A stretch of DNA of 64,000 nucleotides from Rhynchonema sp. JSB1_4 (GCA_030248065.1 JASAMV010008599.1:31598-95597), one strand, 5' to 3'. Positions 32,037-44,570 are shown, counted from the first letter of the stretch. The notes: a model not told the origin generated them from the letters alone. Numbers and translations are program-made.

Positions 32037-34928
32037 TCAAAATTCCCTTTCGTAATATTGACATCCAGCATCAGCTATCCAAGTGGCTTGTGCACTGATC
32101 ACAGCATCACTTGCAAACGCCAGCAATTCACATTGATTCGTGTTTCGCCAATAATTAAAGCCAAGACATCCCTCCGTTTGAACACATTTCGCCGAACAAC
32201 TTCGTTCGTCCAAATTCGCCGTGAAATAGTCGATTATTGATTCGGCCGGTAGTCCACTCGGAGCCAGTCTATCGCCCGTGCGTGTCAGTTTGTATCGCTG
32301 GTATGGCCCGCCTGAAGTCTGACTTTCTGCTGTAATCACAAGCCAAGCTCTAGAAGCAGGTCGTAAAACCAACGTTTCTCAATCAAACACGGTTTGGCGA
32401 CGGTTTTGGCTGTTTGATGTCGATGCGCCCACACCTCAGCATTTGTCCATTCCACGTATCCACATTCGGCCGTGTCACCCGCGTCTCCACCTCGCGGCAG
32501 CAACGGTCGAACGGTCATGTCACCATCGGGACTGCTCGCATCCGACATCCAGTTGGTCTGCGTGCCAGTGCGTTCCGAGCCGATGTAGTAGCTCTGAACA
32601 GGTGTCAGTTGCAGAAATGGTGTCAAAGATGTCAATCGGCTGACTTACATTCTGTCGCAGCTGTGCAGTGACGAGTCGCATTGTGCGTCGCGTGTACGGC
32701 CTGGCCAATCGAGCACCACTGGCCATTGCCTGTGTCCAACACGCATCACAGTCGATGGGTGTGTCGTGCGTGTAGAAACAGCTGCCTCCCACCATCCGAC
32801 CGTTGTTCTGCCCGATGCACCACTGATCGAACGACATTGTCTCCGCTGCACAGCAAACGAAAGGTTCGGGTACGAAGTTTGAACAGGGCAGGTGATATGT
32901 ATTTGTCAAAGTATAACCTTTCCACGGACTGATCTGTCGAGCTAGTGGCGGTGCTATAACGAAGTCGAGCTCACAGTTTTGTCAAGCATTCAAAGACACT
33001 AAACATCGCCTACAGTATTCACAAATGAACGCTTTCTGTGCGTCGGGCACATTGCGCAGTCCCTGTCCCGAGTCCGTGGTGATGATGTCAAAATATCCGC
33101 TGCACTGATGACTCTGGCCGGGCGCCATCGGTGGCATACGTGCATTCCGGTTGTTGGCCAAATGCACCATTTGATTGTATAGCATGTCTGTGTCGCATGT
33201 ATGCCCGCGACGATAGAGACCGATGTAAGTACGCGTCTGCAAAGTGTTGTCTATGAAACGAGGATAATTCCTCCATTCGTCACAATTCACAACTGACGTC
33301 CGAGTATGGATCAGCCGGATAGATCATGTTGAAGAGTGCTGTGAACAACGCTGGAGTCTTCGGCATCGCCAACAAGCCCTTCATTCCGTTCACACCATCG
33401 TTTGCACAGAAGTTTTTGGCCAAGAACCAGTTCATCATTTGGTTGACGTACACAAAACATGTGTTACCCACCAGAATATGTATGTCAGCGATGTTGTCAC
33501 ATGCTGTTGTCCAAGGAAGCAATTTGATTAAAATCATGATGGATTTCGAGTGAGTAATAAATCTATACTATAAATCAGTAGTAACGTTGTGAACAATAGG
33601 CCACTTACCAGTCGGATCTTCCGACACATCTGAAAACCCATTAAAATAACATTCGTTAATGCGGCATGTAATCCGAACAAAGTAACCCTTGAAAACCGAC
33701 CGATTTCACAAATAAAACGTCGGGGTGCTTCGAAATTCATCTCTGAAAGACCATCTGTCCTCGGTTTGTAGATCACAGCCGCCGGCCAGTCGCACAGATT
33801 TTGATACGTGGCAGACCAGGGAATTCCGGTGGCTACCGTGCCGTCAACCCAGTAATAGGCGGCACCGGTGCATGAACTTGTGGGTATCCGGTCGATGCCA
33901 ACATGGGTCCCCTGACTGTATCCTTGCTGGAAAATGCCTCTGTCTCAAAACGCAGGATAAAAGAGCAGAGCTCAGCATGTAGTATGTATAAGCATTAACT
34001 GTACACTGGTGAGGAAGAGTTCAAGTTGTTGGATTCGAGTCAAGCTGTCGGGCAAGGCGAGATGACCGAAAAATCCGTGTGAACCGTCCGTACACGCTTT
34101 CTTGGCATCTGCGTAGTTTTCAGGAGTGTCCTTGATGAGCACAAGACAGTTGCCGTCACTCTCGGCGCTGTGCGGCACAGGCAACATGTCGCAAGCTGAA
34201 ATTGGACCCTTGGGACATTGCCCTGTTCCTACAATAGCAACGTTCCTGTATTTCATCGGAAACATGTACAGTTCCAAAAATTCACGAACGGGGCGACTGA
34301 GGCGGGATGTCAAACTGGCACAGCAACACGTCTAGCACTTCGTCCGAGTCACCCAATTTGCGATCATCAGTTGCGAGCACAGCTAGGGTATGACTGCACG
34401 TGTCTGGTTGCCCCGTCTGCCACCAGCTGGTGTCCAATGGTGCTGGTTCACCCGTTGGCCAGGTCCACCCGTCCATCGCTGGGTTGCTGCAACCCACGGG
34501 GTCTCGGTCCAACCCCAGCACGACATGACCGTAGCCAACGTAACCGAGCTACAAGTGCATATGCGTTGGATTCGACAAATGGACAACTTGTCAAAACTTC
34601 TCCTAACCGAGAGCAGCCATTCGGCCACCTGCTCCATTTCGGCGGCAGATCGTGGCATGAACCGAGACCCCTTCACGCCAATGGTGCCATCCGAGCAGTA
34701 GAGTGATCGCAGCGCAGTCGAAGCCGGGAAAATGTCCTCGGCTACGACGATGCAAACGCCGTCGATTTCCAACGTTGGATACTGCTCGATCTCATCGCAT
34801 TCTGGTTACAATATTCTTCCGTTGCAGGTCATTTTTAAGTGTCAAACTTGATTTTGTTGCCTGAACTTACTTAATGCGATTGTTGACACCCAAAGAACAG
34901 CAACTAATGTGGCGTTTGTGATGAACAT
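32037..34928 (-). CDS. secreted protein with four C-type-lectin-like domains and a PAN domain
   Basis: Eleven exons (34871-34928, 34608-34801, 34290-34548, 34005-34222, 33701-33926, 33609-33629, 33298-33503, 33014-33236, 32649-32953, 32374-32593, 32037-32329) join in phase to 740 residues. A signal peptide (MFITNATLVAVLWVSTIAL) starts the protein. Four CTLD-like units follow. The first has GLDRDPVGCSNPAMDGWTW and WWQTGQPDTC. The second ends APRRFICEIG. The third starts GNTCFVYVNQMMNWFLAKNF and ends AQKAFICEYC. The fourth runs from CCAAETMSFDQWC to PCLIEK. The C-terminal exon resembles a PAN/apple domain (SCSAKCVQTEGCLGFNYW, NQCELLAF). No transmembrane segment follows, so it is probably extracellular. 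Calcium- and sugar-binding EPN or QPD triplets are not evident, so the lectin activity is unproven. Exon 33609-33629 is a 21-nt microexon. Confidence 0.85.
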
Positions 34929-35760
34929 GCTGTGCGAAAAAATAGACGGAAATGAGCTGAGGGAGTCGGCCCATAAAAACTGGGTGGCTATTTGGTATTG
35001 ACGATGCCAGATGCGCACTGTTACCAGGATGCGAATAACAACAAGGTTTTGCGGCACACTGCAAAAGGCTGATAGATTGCCCCATCGACCCAAACCATGA
35101 TACGATAGGACAATAGCACAAGCGTTGTCTGAATAAAGCACTGTGTGTCAACATTCAATAGAAGAGCTCTATCGCTGGCTGGTACACATGACATGTCTCA
35201 AAAACCGCACACAGGTAGGGACAGTTATTGATATGAATAATTATCTGCAATGCATGTTGGGAAGGCCCGATACCGTAGCCAGCGTCGCTCGCCCCATGCC
35301 CGTGATGGGTTACGAAAAAGTATATTTCGAACGGTCGTCAAGCAAGAGCAAGGATGCATTTCGTGCTAAGCTCGTATTACCTGGCGGGCGCGCAGGGGTT
35401 CACCGCGCCCTCTCAACCCGTTTAAGGGCCCCAATTGGGCCAGTCCGAAGAAGGAACAAAGACCCCATAAATCGTGGCGTTTTTATTGTGATGTACTTGA
35501 AATATCAAAAAATCGCGCGCTTTGCGCCATCGATAGGCACTCCGGTGAATTCCAAGGGTTAGAAATTCCGATGTGGTCCAATTTTTCGCGCGGTTCGCGC
35601 GCCTTCATCTTCCTACACATCAGTTAGCGCAACAACCCAATTTGAACAAAGGCACCAGATAAAAATGAGTTTTCAAAGGAGAGACAAGCACTAGTAAAAA
35701 TGAATCTCGTACAACCCTGATCTTTGTTGCCGAATTGAATCAATTGGTGTTAACAGAAAA
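34929..35760. other. intergenic with decayed repeat sequence
   Basis: No gene model is supported. GC-rich palindromes (CGCGCGCTTTGCGCC near 35515, CGCGCGGTTCGCGCGC near 35590) resemble those in the MITE cores and suggest a decayed element between about 35340 and 35640. Confidence 0.4.
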
Positions 35761-36141
35761 TTAACCCTCAATCGGCATGAGAACAGAATCCGACCGATCG
35801 AGTGTCACCATTTGTGCATACAGTATTTCGCTGGTTGCTATTGACACAGTGCTTCCCTCGGGGGAAAGAAACGCCAGTGGGGCACTGTGATACACTCGAA
35901 ACATTATTTGCTGCGCACGTGATTTCTCTGCACCCTGCCCGAACATGGACTGCATAAAGCGCCTGCAGTGCGCAGCAAACCTGGTCACAAAACCTGCCGT
36001 GTTTTGTACCACGTAAGCACAAGCAAACAGCAACAGACTTCCACATTTGATGCGATAGAGCGTTGCGAAACCGGACAACATGTTACTGACTGACACGTAA
36101 TCACAAACCGAATATTTGAATTTCGCACATGGATTACCCAT
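35761..36141 (-). CDS. hypothetical 126-residue protein
   Basis: A single-exon open frame of 126 residues with one likely hydrophobic segment (LLLFACAYVVQNTAGFV, about residues 37-53) and a hydrophilic C-terminal half (VYHSAPLAFLSPEGS). I do not recognise the family. Its ATG is 40 bp from, and divergent to, the ATG of the CCPG1-like gene. The amino-acid mix looks protein-like, but there is no splice or domain support. Confidence 0.4.
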   Translation of the reverse strand: MGNPCAKFKYSVCDYVSVSNMLSGFATLYRIKCGSLLLFACAYVVQNTAGFVTRFAAHCRRFMQSMFGQGAEKSRAQQIMFRVYHSAPLAFLSPEGSTVSIATSEILYAQMVTLDRSDSVLMPIEG

Positions 36142-36181
36142 TCTCCTAGTCCCAACTTTCCAATCTCACTGTTCATCAAAC

Positions 36182-39100
36182 ATGTCTGGAGTGCCCAAGG
36201 CAGCGTCAGAAGGTCCAGCTGAGCCGGCAGTAGTCGCAATGTCCGCCAGCACCGTGTCCTCATCGACCGACAGTGTGGACAGCGATGACTGGACATTGCT
36301 GCACAGGAACGGGTCCAAAAATAAGGTTTTGCGCTTGAACCTTTTGAAGTGGGTGCCAAAAACATTTTGAAACCCACTCATCGTACAACGTTGTCATCAA
36401 GCATCAGAAAAGTGTTTACATGTCGCTGCAGGAATCCCACGCGCCGTCACGTCATGACGACGATCAGGACAGCGTGTCGACGGCTGAGGAGGCGGAGGTC
36501 GAAGTCGATGATAAACAAGAGCGAACACGAACGTTGGTTTGAATTGCAAGGTGTCTGAATTAATTTCATCACATTCGGTAATTGCATAGCATTTATCCGG
36601 CCCACTCAGTGTGTCGACAAGCACGGCCGACGGTGAGTTCGCCCGAATCACGTGCTCGTCCACCAACATCACCGATGTCGATGAATCAGATCGATCGTCG
36701 ATGGGCGAAGGCGTCGAGGTCGAGTCGTCCAACGCAACGGTTGGTGCACTGATTTTGATACAGTGTGTGTAAATCGATTGGTTCAGTCAACACCTGAATT
36801 TTTTTGGTGCCGCGCGTGTGAGCAAAACGCACATCACCTCGCAATCACAAACATTCAGATTCCAATTCAAGTACCACTGGCCCCCTTTGCATTTCAGGCG
36901 ACGCAAGCGACACAATCATGTGATGTTTCACTGATGCACAGTCAATTCATCGAACGACTAGAGGACGACGATTTGCTTGTCGTCGAACGTTCGGCCGGGG
37001 TGACACTCACCGATGGACCGACGTATCGTGTCGATCCCACTCAGGTCGCACGGTTGTTGGATGCGTTGTGTGAGTGTTTCTCTGCCAGACAATTTTATTC
37101 TGAAACAATCTCAGTTGATGTTGTTACTCTTTCAGCCAATCGACTTGAAACATCAGCGTCGCGTCGTGAGAGCGAGCGCACGGAGTCGACCGAGGATCAT
37201 CAACAGGCGCCGATGGTCGATCATCCTGATGACTATGATGATGACGAATTCAGTGAGGAACTGCCGGTCAACTTTGTGCAACGTTACGCGCACTCGGTGA
37301 GCTTTTGCGGCATTCGCACTTCGCACGTTATTCCTGTCTGACGATCCTGAGCGGGTAAAAGCCGACTATAGGATAACGTATACGCTTGTTATCCTGGCCA
37401 TTTCTACATGCCGCATCAACAGTGCACGAAACCATTTAAGACCGTTTTTTACTTTTGAATTACTCAGCAAATTCTCAGTCAGACTGACCCATTCATAGCG
37501 GATTGCAGGTGCGCAACTACATCCACCAAAGTGATCAACGTGTGAATCGTTGGCTGACACTCGGTCTGATCGTGTCGATGGCCACCGTGGTCGGATTAGG
37601 ACTCGGACACTTCATTGGTGGGTGCCATGCCAGCAACGATTTTGTTTTTCCTTGTTTTTATTCGCATCCGACAAGACATACATATACAAACGAATAACAC
37701 GTCAAATCAAATGGTGCATAAAATAGTATTGCTAAAAAACTCTCCCAGATTCAACCTTGTATGACCTGCCTGCCGGGGCTGGTGCGGAGACTTGCTCCGA
37801 TGTTGAAGGTATACATAAGAGTGCGTTGGCTGCAGTAACATCACGATAAATAATAATCACTGTCATATTTTCACTCAGTTTGTGGCCGTCTGAAGTTTAT
37901 ACGCCTATTTTCATGGCTGAACAATAACAATGTGTGTGCGCCGCCTAACGAACACGTTTAGATACTCGATATTAGTCCTTGTTTGAAGCTGGTCGGTTCC
38001 AAGCCTGAGTCTGATTTCTAATGCTCACCTTGATACCTCAGGCACCACACATTCGTGGCTACGTCGTCATCGATACGCCGAACAGCAGGTGGAACAGCTC
38101 AGACATTTACAGGACGATTTGGTGGGATGTTTGGGCAAATTGGACGCGAGAGAGGTTCGTTTCAGCAAAACGAAGGGAAAATGAACACACTGACCAAATT
38201 ATCATCTTTCGCCCATAGCTGGATTTGGGTTTGATCCTTGATTCTATCTTCGATTCCACCTTGAGATCGAAGATCGATCGAAATAATTTTGGAGATCGAA
38301 TCCATTTCGATCTTCTGCAGTTGACTCATTAGAGCTGCCCAGTATTTTCGGTGCCATATTTAGTTTGGTCACACACATATTAACACCATTAGATGTTGTC
38401 ATAGGCTTCAGTGTCACATACCACATGCTTCAGTCTTGTCTACTTTGGCGAGTCAGTGGGTTTGGCAAAGCCTGTGGAAGCAATCATTTGCGCTTCAAAA
38501 TGCAAAAATAAGATCGAGATCGAATTCAGATCGAATCAAGAGATAGAATTCAATCTTAGTCGATCGAAAAATTGATCATAAGAAAAATTTGGGATCGAAC
38601 CTAGGCTTATACGCTGCTGTTCCTTCAACAACAACTAGCCGATGTACGACGTCGATATCAGGCGTGTCAGATGAATGAGCGCAGTTGTGCTGCCAGTGAT
38701 CGACCGACTAATTGTCTGGAAGAGGTACACAAACTAAAAAAAGTGTTTCCTATTTGAATGACAACGTTGACAATGAGAATTTACTTTTCAGCCGCCCGAC
38801 ACTCCGAGTGATTCGGTGCACGACCCGACATGTCAGCAACGACTCAACACGCTCATCGACCATCAACATCGACTGAAACGCACCATTGATCGGATGAACA
38901 CGGCTGTCCAGGAGGAGAAAGTGCGACATTCATTTCATGCTTGGACAAAATTTCCATTCAAAGTGTTCCTTGCAGCAATCACAAAGCGAGCAGCACATCC
39001 GGGAACAAGCGACACTTCGGCAGATCATCGCTCAGTTGGAGGCCACAGCGAATCAGTTGAAGATGTCGCTGAAATCATCACGTGATCGAACGAATGAGTT

Positions 39101-42100
39101 GCAGGACGAATTGGATCAATGTCGCAAATCGACCGTTCGCGAAGAGACAAGTCTCGATGGCAGTTATGAATCTGATGAGGGCGACCAGGGTATGTCACGT
39201 ATTCATGGCCTAAAATTACGGATGCATTATGGATGCAGCAATCTTTGCAGATGCAGCCACAGACCCGACGTGGTCCGACGACCTGGAGAACTTGGTTGAC
39301 AACGCCACTCAATACCTGACAGCTGCCTTCGAGTCGCTGACACGCGACGGAGGGCAGACGGTGGAGCAGATGAAGGCTGAATTCGACAAGGTAGTTGCTG
39401 TTGGGTTGTCGCCAGGTGTAACCTTTGTCCATGGCTTGTGATGGCAAGATTGACCTGTAATCGCGTCGGATCGGATACTGGTTTTGATCGTGTGGCGTTT
39501 TGTCAATGCCACTGCCAGAAACTCCGAAGTTCCCGGACTGACCGAGCCCGATGACCCAAGTTTCCATCATACACTTCAATCATTCGCGTTGCAGCTACGC
39601 ACCGAGCACCTGCCATTTGTGCGCGACCAATTGTCGTCGATTGTGGACGACTCACGCGAACAGTGTCGCGGTCTCAGTTCACATCTCGGTTCGGCGCTGT
39701 CCCGTGTCTGGAGTGATGTCCACCAGCAATTCACCACTGTTGCTGATCAGGTAACGTAGACCAGTCAGTTACAATTTGACACCCCACTGACTCATGGAAT
39801 AAGTTTCGGCTTACTGTACACGTATACATTAGATTGTATTTTTATCTTTCGTTCACGTGCATGGCAATAAGTGTGGTATCAGCACGTGAGCAGTGGGCAT
39901 GCATGCAGCTGGTGTTCATGAACATGCACACAGCAATCCGAGTGTTGAACAAATGCCCTTCAAAAGCGCATGTTTAGCAGTAAAATCGACCGGTTTCCAA
40001 TGTACGCAACCGCGCTCGGTGCTTTATCGCGGGGGTGCACGAGAATGAGCATGTTCGTTCACGATTGCAGCAGTGCTTGGTCTGATAAGGCATTACACGC
40101 TCCCAACGTACACAACACAAAAACCAATTGCTCTAAAATTGCAAATAATGATGTGTGTGTCTGGTGAATGCGCACCTATAGATACGCACAGCACAACTAC
40201 TGTACATATGTATGTACGTGAGTCGTAACCAGGTTGTCCGTATGTACGTGCACATGAATGCCGGTGTATCATGCATGCAGTATGACTTTGTGATCAGAAT
40301 ATGATGTCAGTCAGTCTTTGTTTGGTCTGCCCATACTCCCACACCTGTTTGTTTCATTTTCATTCGGTCGCAGTCAACCTTGCTTCAAACGCGGAATGCG
40401 CTTTTTGCGCGCGGGGTCGGATGTCAGTTGACATGGCGTTGCGGGGATTGTCCATTTACCAGACTCCCGTGGACTTCTGGGTCTGATGGATAATTTATGT
40501 AATTTTTTGAGCGACAGTAAATTGTTTCCTTTCTCCCACGTACTGTCGTTTTTTGTCAGTTCACCTCTGTAATTTCTGTTCTTTTTGCTGTGGACGCAAA
40601 GACGCACAACTTCAGCAACGTCATTTGCCGAAAAACACTGAACATTCATACGCACATACCTCGTGGCCATGCGGCAGATGTAAACAAAGAAAAACGGGCA
40701 ACTTGTCTTACTTTGCTGATGATATGGCTGTGTGACTTGTGTTGTTTATGCTTTGGCCATTGGCCAGAACATTTCGGAAACTGCTGAAAACTGCACAAAT
40801 GACAGGCAGCACAGCACGTGTGGGTGTACCCGCATCTGTTGCGTTCGCATCACCAAAAACCAATCCATGGGGTCCACCGATGTACCTACGTAACAAATGT
40901 GCGAATTTATTGCATCATAATCCAGAAATATATAATAATACAAAAACACGGTTTTGTGACCTCATCCGGAATGTATATCAAAAAGCCATCCGTTTTCTAT
41001 TGATTGTCCCCTTTGCCGTTGGTGCGAGGTGCGGATAGGGGGCAGGTACCTGCGTGTGTGTGTGACAATATCAAACAACAAGAACAGGCCACTGAACAAG
41101 CTACACACAAAGTGCAGACCCACGTCAGGCTGGCACGAGCAAAAAACGAGTTTTGGGGGAAAATATACACGGGCGACTGATGTCTGCTGCTTGGCGCGTG
41201 TATGCGGTACATCGTATTCAGAGCGACGACATTGTGTCACGTGTAGTGAGTGGTTGGTATGTGGGAATAGGGTGCTCGTGGTTGGCTCATTGTTGCGTGC
41301 TTGTGGCCATGCTGAAACAGAAAGGGGTTGGTGTTTTGAAAGGGAGTTCCGCTGGTCCTTCGCTGCTGGATCTTGTTCGGGAGGCTAAATCTGAAAACAA
41401 GTGCATGTGCTCAGAATACGGTCCCAGCTCTGTATAGACGCGTGTCGGCTGAACCATCAATCATTTGCGCTGGCGATCTGATGCCCCAAACAGCGTGACC
41501 AGCGTATCCAATTTTCATGCCTCGTTTCCCATGAGCATGACTTTTCCCAAAGCACAATTGAAACCGCAATTCCCATTGTATTTCAGTTGCACACCGATGT
41601 TTCACACGGCTGGGACGAGTGGGGAGCACAAGCACTGCGTGACCACGGACAACACGCACAACAACTGCTACCGGCTATGTTACTCGACAATTTGGTGATG
41701 TTGCAGGTACACCAGCATTACCATTTGATCTTTCAGTAGTAAAAAAATACATGATCTGCACAATCAAACACCCCAGTTTCCGGCTGTCGACAAGTCGATT
41801 GAAGCGAATAAAATTGAAGGGCTTGAACTGAAACACTTGATTTTACTCAGGAGTCTCTGGCTAAACAAGTGGGAAACGTTGTTGCACCACCATCGAAGGC
41901 AGACAATGTGCAGACCGGTGCGTTTGTGTCGAGTTTCGATTTCGCAAAACCTGGTTCAGCATGTTGCGTAAATACTGGTCATAATTTTCAGACGCACATA
42001 AATCGCCGCCCGTCACTCTTCCACGTGACTTCACGCCCGATCAATTCTCAGCCACCCAGTTGTCCGAGTTTGCCAGCGCACTTGAACGAAGCAAGCTGCG

Positions 42101-43556
42101 CAAAATCATCGGTTTCGGTGGGTTTCGGTTCCCAACTTTGTTTCCTTTCTTGTTCATCTTGATTTAATTGTCACATCTTGGCTGCAGAAGCTACCCGTCG
42201 CTACATCAAACGGTTGCGTCAAGTTGCCTACCGCTTTGACCCTCGATCCTATCAGTTGGTTGATGGTGAATGGCTGGCCAAGTCAACCAATCATTATTCG
42301 CAGATTGAGCTGGACCGAGACGCCGATTGGTTGCAGCAACAAGTCAGTGCTTATTACTGCAGCTTGATGCAAGAAAATCATGAAACTTCACCAAGTCACT
42401 GATTATTAACAGGACACATTCTGGTACGAGAACCAAGGTCTGATTTATAATACGGCACTTTGGGAGGCCTGGCAGCGCGACGGCCTGGTTGATTTGAAAC
42501 GGTTTTATCGCGATCATCCTGTGGTGGGTCATCAAAGTTAGATGATGTTTCATATTCATTCTTGTTGACTCCAGGATATTTTGTGTTCAGATTGCGGAAA
42601 TGATTGAATCGTGGTTCGACCCGAATGTGCCCGTACCCGCTGCAAGCAACGAGCACCAAACTAAACCGATTGTGCTGCCTTCAATCAGTGAGAGCATGCC
42701 GCCTCAATGGGACTACGAGTGAGTTTGCACATGTTTGTTGCGGGCATCGCTGACATCCGTCGCTACGTGGCATTGCGCTGTTTCAGTCATCCAGCCACCG
42801 ACGATTATCCCAAACCCCCGTCCATACGTAACGGTGCTCCCGCGCCTGACCCGAAGTACAGAAAGACAGACAAACAGCGACGACCAATCAACGTCGAGGT
42901 CGATGATGTTTCATCTGACTGGCTGTTGCGTCGCGCCGATGAACGACAGAAGTCACGTGACCAGGTCGAGAAGCAGGATTGGCCGTTTGAAAGGTACGCA
43001 CTTTACCGTTGTATTGATTTTATTTTTGTTTACCCTGGACATGCAATAACGTATAGCAAGTGTGTCATGACGCCAGTGATGCCAGTGCCAGATTGTATCA
43101 CAAAATTTGGGTTGCGTTTGTATTCGGAATATTAGTGCCGCATGTATACTGCATGAGCGCACATCGTGAGGATTTCTACGGAGACAGTGTCATGCTATGA
43201 GAGCTACGGACTTGGTATAGTCGTCAATGTACGGCAATAGTATTCTGAATTAACTGAAAACCCGATTTGAGCGCCACCCTGTGAAATAATGTTTTGCTTC
43301 TTCAATAACCAGATCTCGTAATCGAGCCAGTCAACGTGCAGAGGCGGAGCGCGCTGATTGGTTGTTTGAACGTCGACGCGAGCGCGACAGAAAACGTGGC
43401 AAATTTGAATTTGAAAACGAATACTACAATGATGATGAGTACGATGCTGATTGGCTGGAGCACAAATGGAAGAAATGGGACAGGAAGGATTACGGTAGAT
43501 TGATTCGGAAGAGTGCCCGACAGGTGCTGAGGCGTGTCGGCAGGCATTTTGGGTGA
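36182..43556 (+). CDS. CCPG1/PBXIP1-like membrane protein, candidate ER-phagy receptor
   Basis: Twenty-one exons join in phase to 984 residues: 36182-36325, 36408-36536, 36590-36739, 36898-37069, 37136-37296, 37509-37617, 37749-37808, 38042-38154, 38605-38724, 38792-38920, 38976-39189, 39251-39390, 39595-39750, 41587-41706, 41851-41917, 41992-42117, 42188-42342, 42413-42523, 42591-42718, 42787-42993 and 43313-43556. An acidic N-terminal region begins with SDDWTLL (about residue 34), a LIR-like motif placed as in vertebrate CCPG1. One transmembrane helix (WLTLGLIVSMATVVGLGLG, about 266-285) closely resembles that of CCPG1. Coiled coil follows (QQVEQLRHLQDD; IIAQLEATANQLKMSLKSS). The C-terminal half has WYENQGLIYNTALWEAWQ and three to four DWLxxR motifs. 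In vertebrates CCPG1 recruits LC3 and FIP200 for reticulophagy; that role here is inferred. The start of exon 9 is uncertain because a repeat abuts it. AATAAA overlaps the stop. Confidence 0.78.
38223..38604. mobile_element. foldback element with GATCGAAT repeats in CCPG1-like intron 8
   Basis: Inverted ends approximate GGGTTTGATCC and GGGATCGAACC. Arrays of AGATCGAA/TTCGATCT lie inside both ends, on the same plan as the other families. No target-site duplication was fixed. Confidence 0.5.
39751..41586 (+). other. long intron 13 of the CCPG1-like gene
   Basis: 1.8 kb, much longer than its neighbours. No exon or complete MITE was recognised. Short ATGCATG and GTATGTACGTG runs occur around 39890-40270. 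Confidence 0.5.
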
Positions 43557-43561
43557 ATAAA
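43556..43561 (+). terminator. polyadenylation signal overlapping the stop codon
   Basis: TGAATAAA at the end of the last CCPG1-like exon: the AATAAA starts on the last base of the stop codon, implying a very short 3' UTR. Confidence 0.5.
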
Positions 43562-44390
43562 TGAACATTTTGGGCGTATATTTTTCCCAACATAGTAAAA
43601 CCAATGTATGTGTACATACACTGTATATAATGAAAAATGAGTCACTCTTGCTTGCTGGCTTTTGGATACTGTTCTCTCAATCCATTACAACTCTGTAAAC
43701 ATGAAACTAATTCTCTTCAACTGTACATAATAGTCGCGCAATGTGTCATAATACACTGGAACCAACCGAAATGTGTATTTAATTTTAGTCAAAGAACATG
43801 GTTCGAGTCTCGGTCGCAAGTTTGCATGTAGATTTTTCGGCTTAACAATGAACAAAATGGTACAGGGTGACCAAAATAGGAATTCAGGTGAGTGATTTGA
43901 CATGAATAGTACTACGTTGACGACTGACCAGCAGAAAATCACAAATTTTTATTGTCCGGCTCATAGTTGCAGCTTCGTGGTGAATCATCCCATAATAGCC
44001 CTTGTCAAACTACTTATACTCAACGCAGAGAACAGGTTCACTAAAAGGATTGCGTACCTATCTTGGTCACCCTGTCGATGTTCCCTGATTGCGAAGTTTA
44101 CGACAATCATTGTTAATCGGTGTACCCGTATGCAATGTGGTGTAAACTACGTGGTCAGCTTGATTCGGTCCGGACCGAAATCTACATACATACATACATA
44201 CGTGCTTGAAAGTAAAAACGTAGAAATTCAAATCAGCAATGCTGTTATTTGTGTTCGTTTCTGTACCGGTATTGTGTTTGGTGTTGTGTGTTTGAATTTC
44301 TGCGCGGAGCTAATGCTTGCTTTATTGGTGTTGTTTTACTTTTTTTAAGTCAAAAAACTTAATTTAAGCTTACCCGTGCGTATGTATATG

Positions 44391-44570
44391 TATACTCTGA
44401 CAATTCTTTTGGGAGAAACTTTTCAAACGCGTTGCCTGATCCGTAAAGCGCATGATGCGTGCACTGGCTATAGCGGTCACGTGACTTCCGTAGCCAGTGC
44501 ACGCATAATGTGCTTTACGGATCAGGCAACGCGGTTGAAAAGTTTCTCCCAAAAGAATTGCCAGAGTATA
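44391..44570. mobile_element. 180-bp near-perfect palindrome
   Basis: TATACTCTG(A)CAATTCTTTT at the left is repeated inverted at the right (AAAAGAATTG(C)CAGAGTATA). The arms continue through GCCTGATCCGTAAAGC and TAGCCAGTGCACGCAT to the centre near 44480. Flanking TA is compatible with a TA-target MITE. Confidence 0.7.

Noticed and set aside
38155..38604. Extra exon within CCPG1-like intron 8
   Set aside because: The open stretches are translations of the GATCGAAT foldback element.
40997..41240. Minus-strand frame in CCPG1-like intron 13 as a nested gene
   Set aside because: No splice partners or recognisable domain; probably chance.
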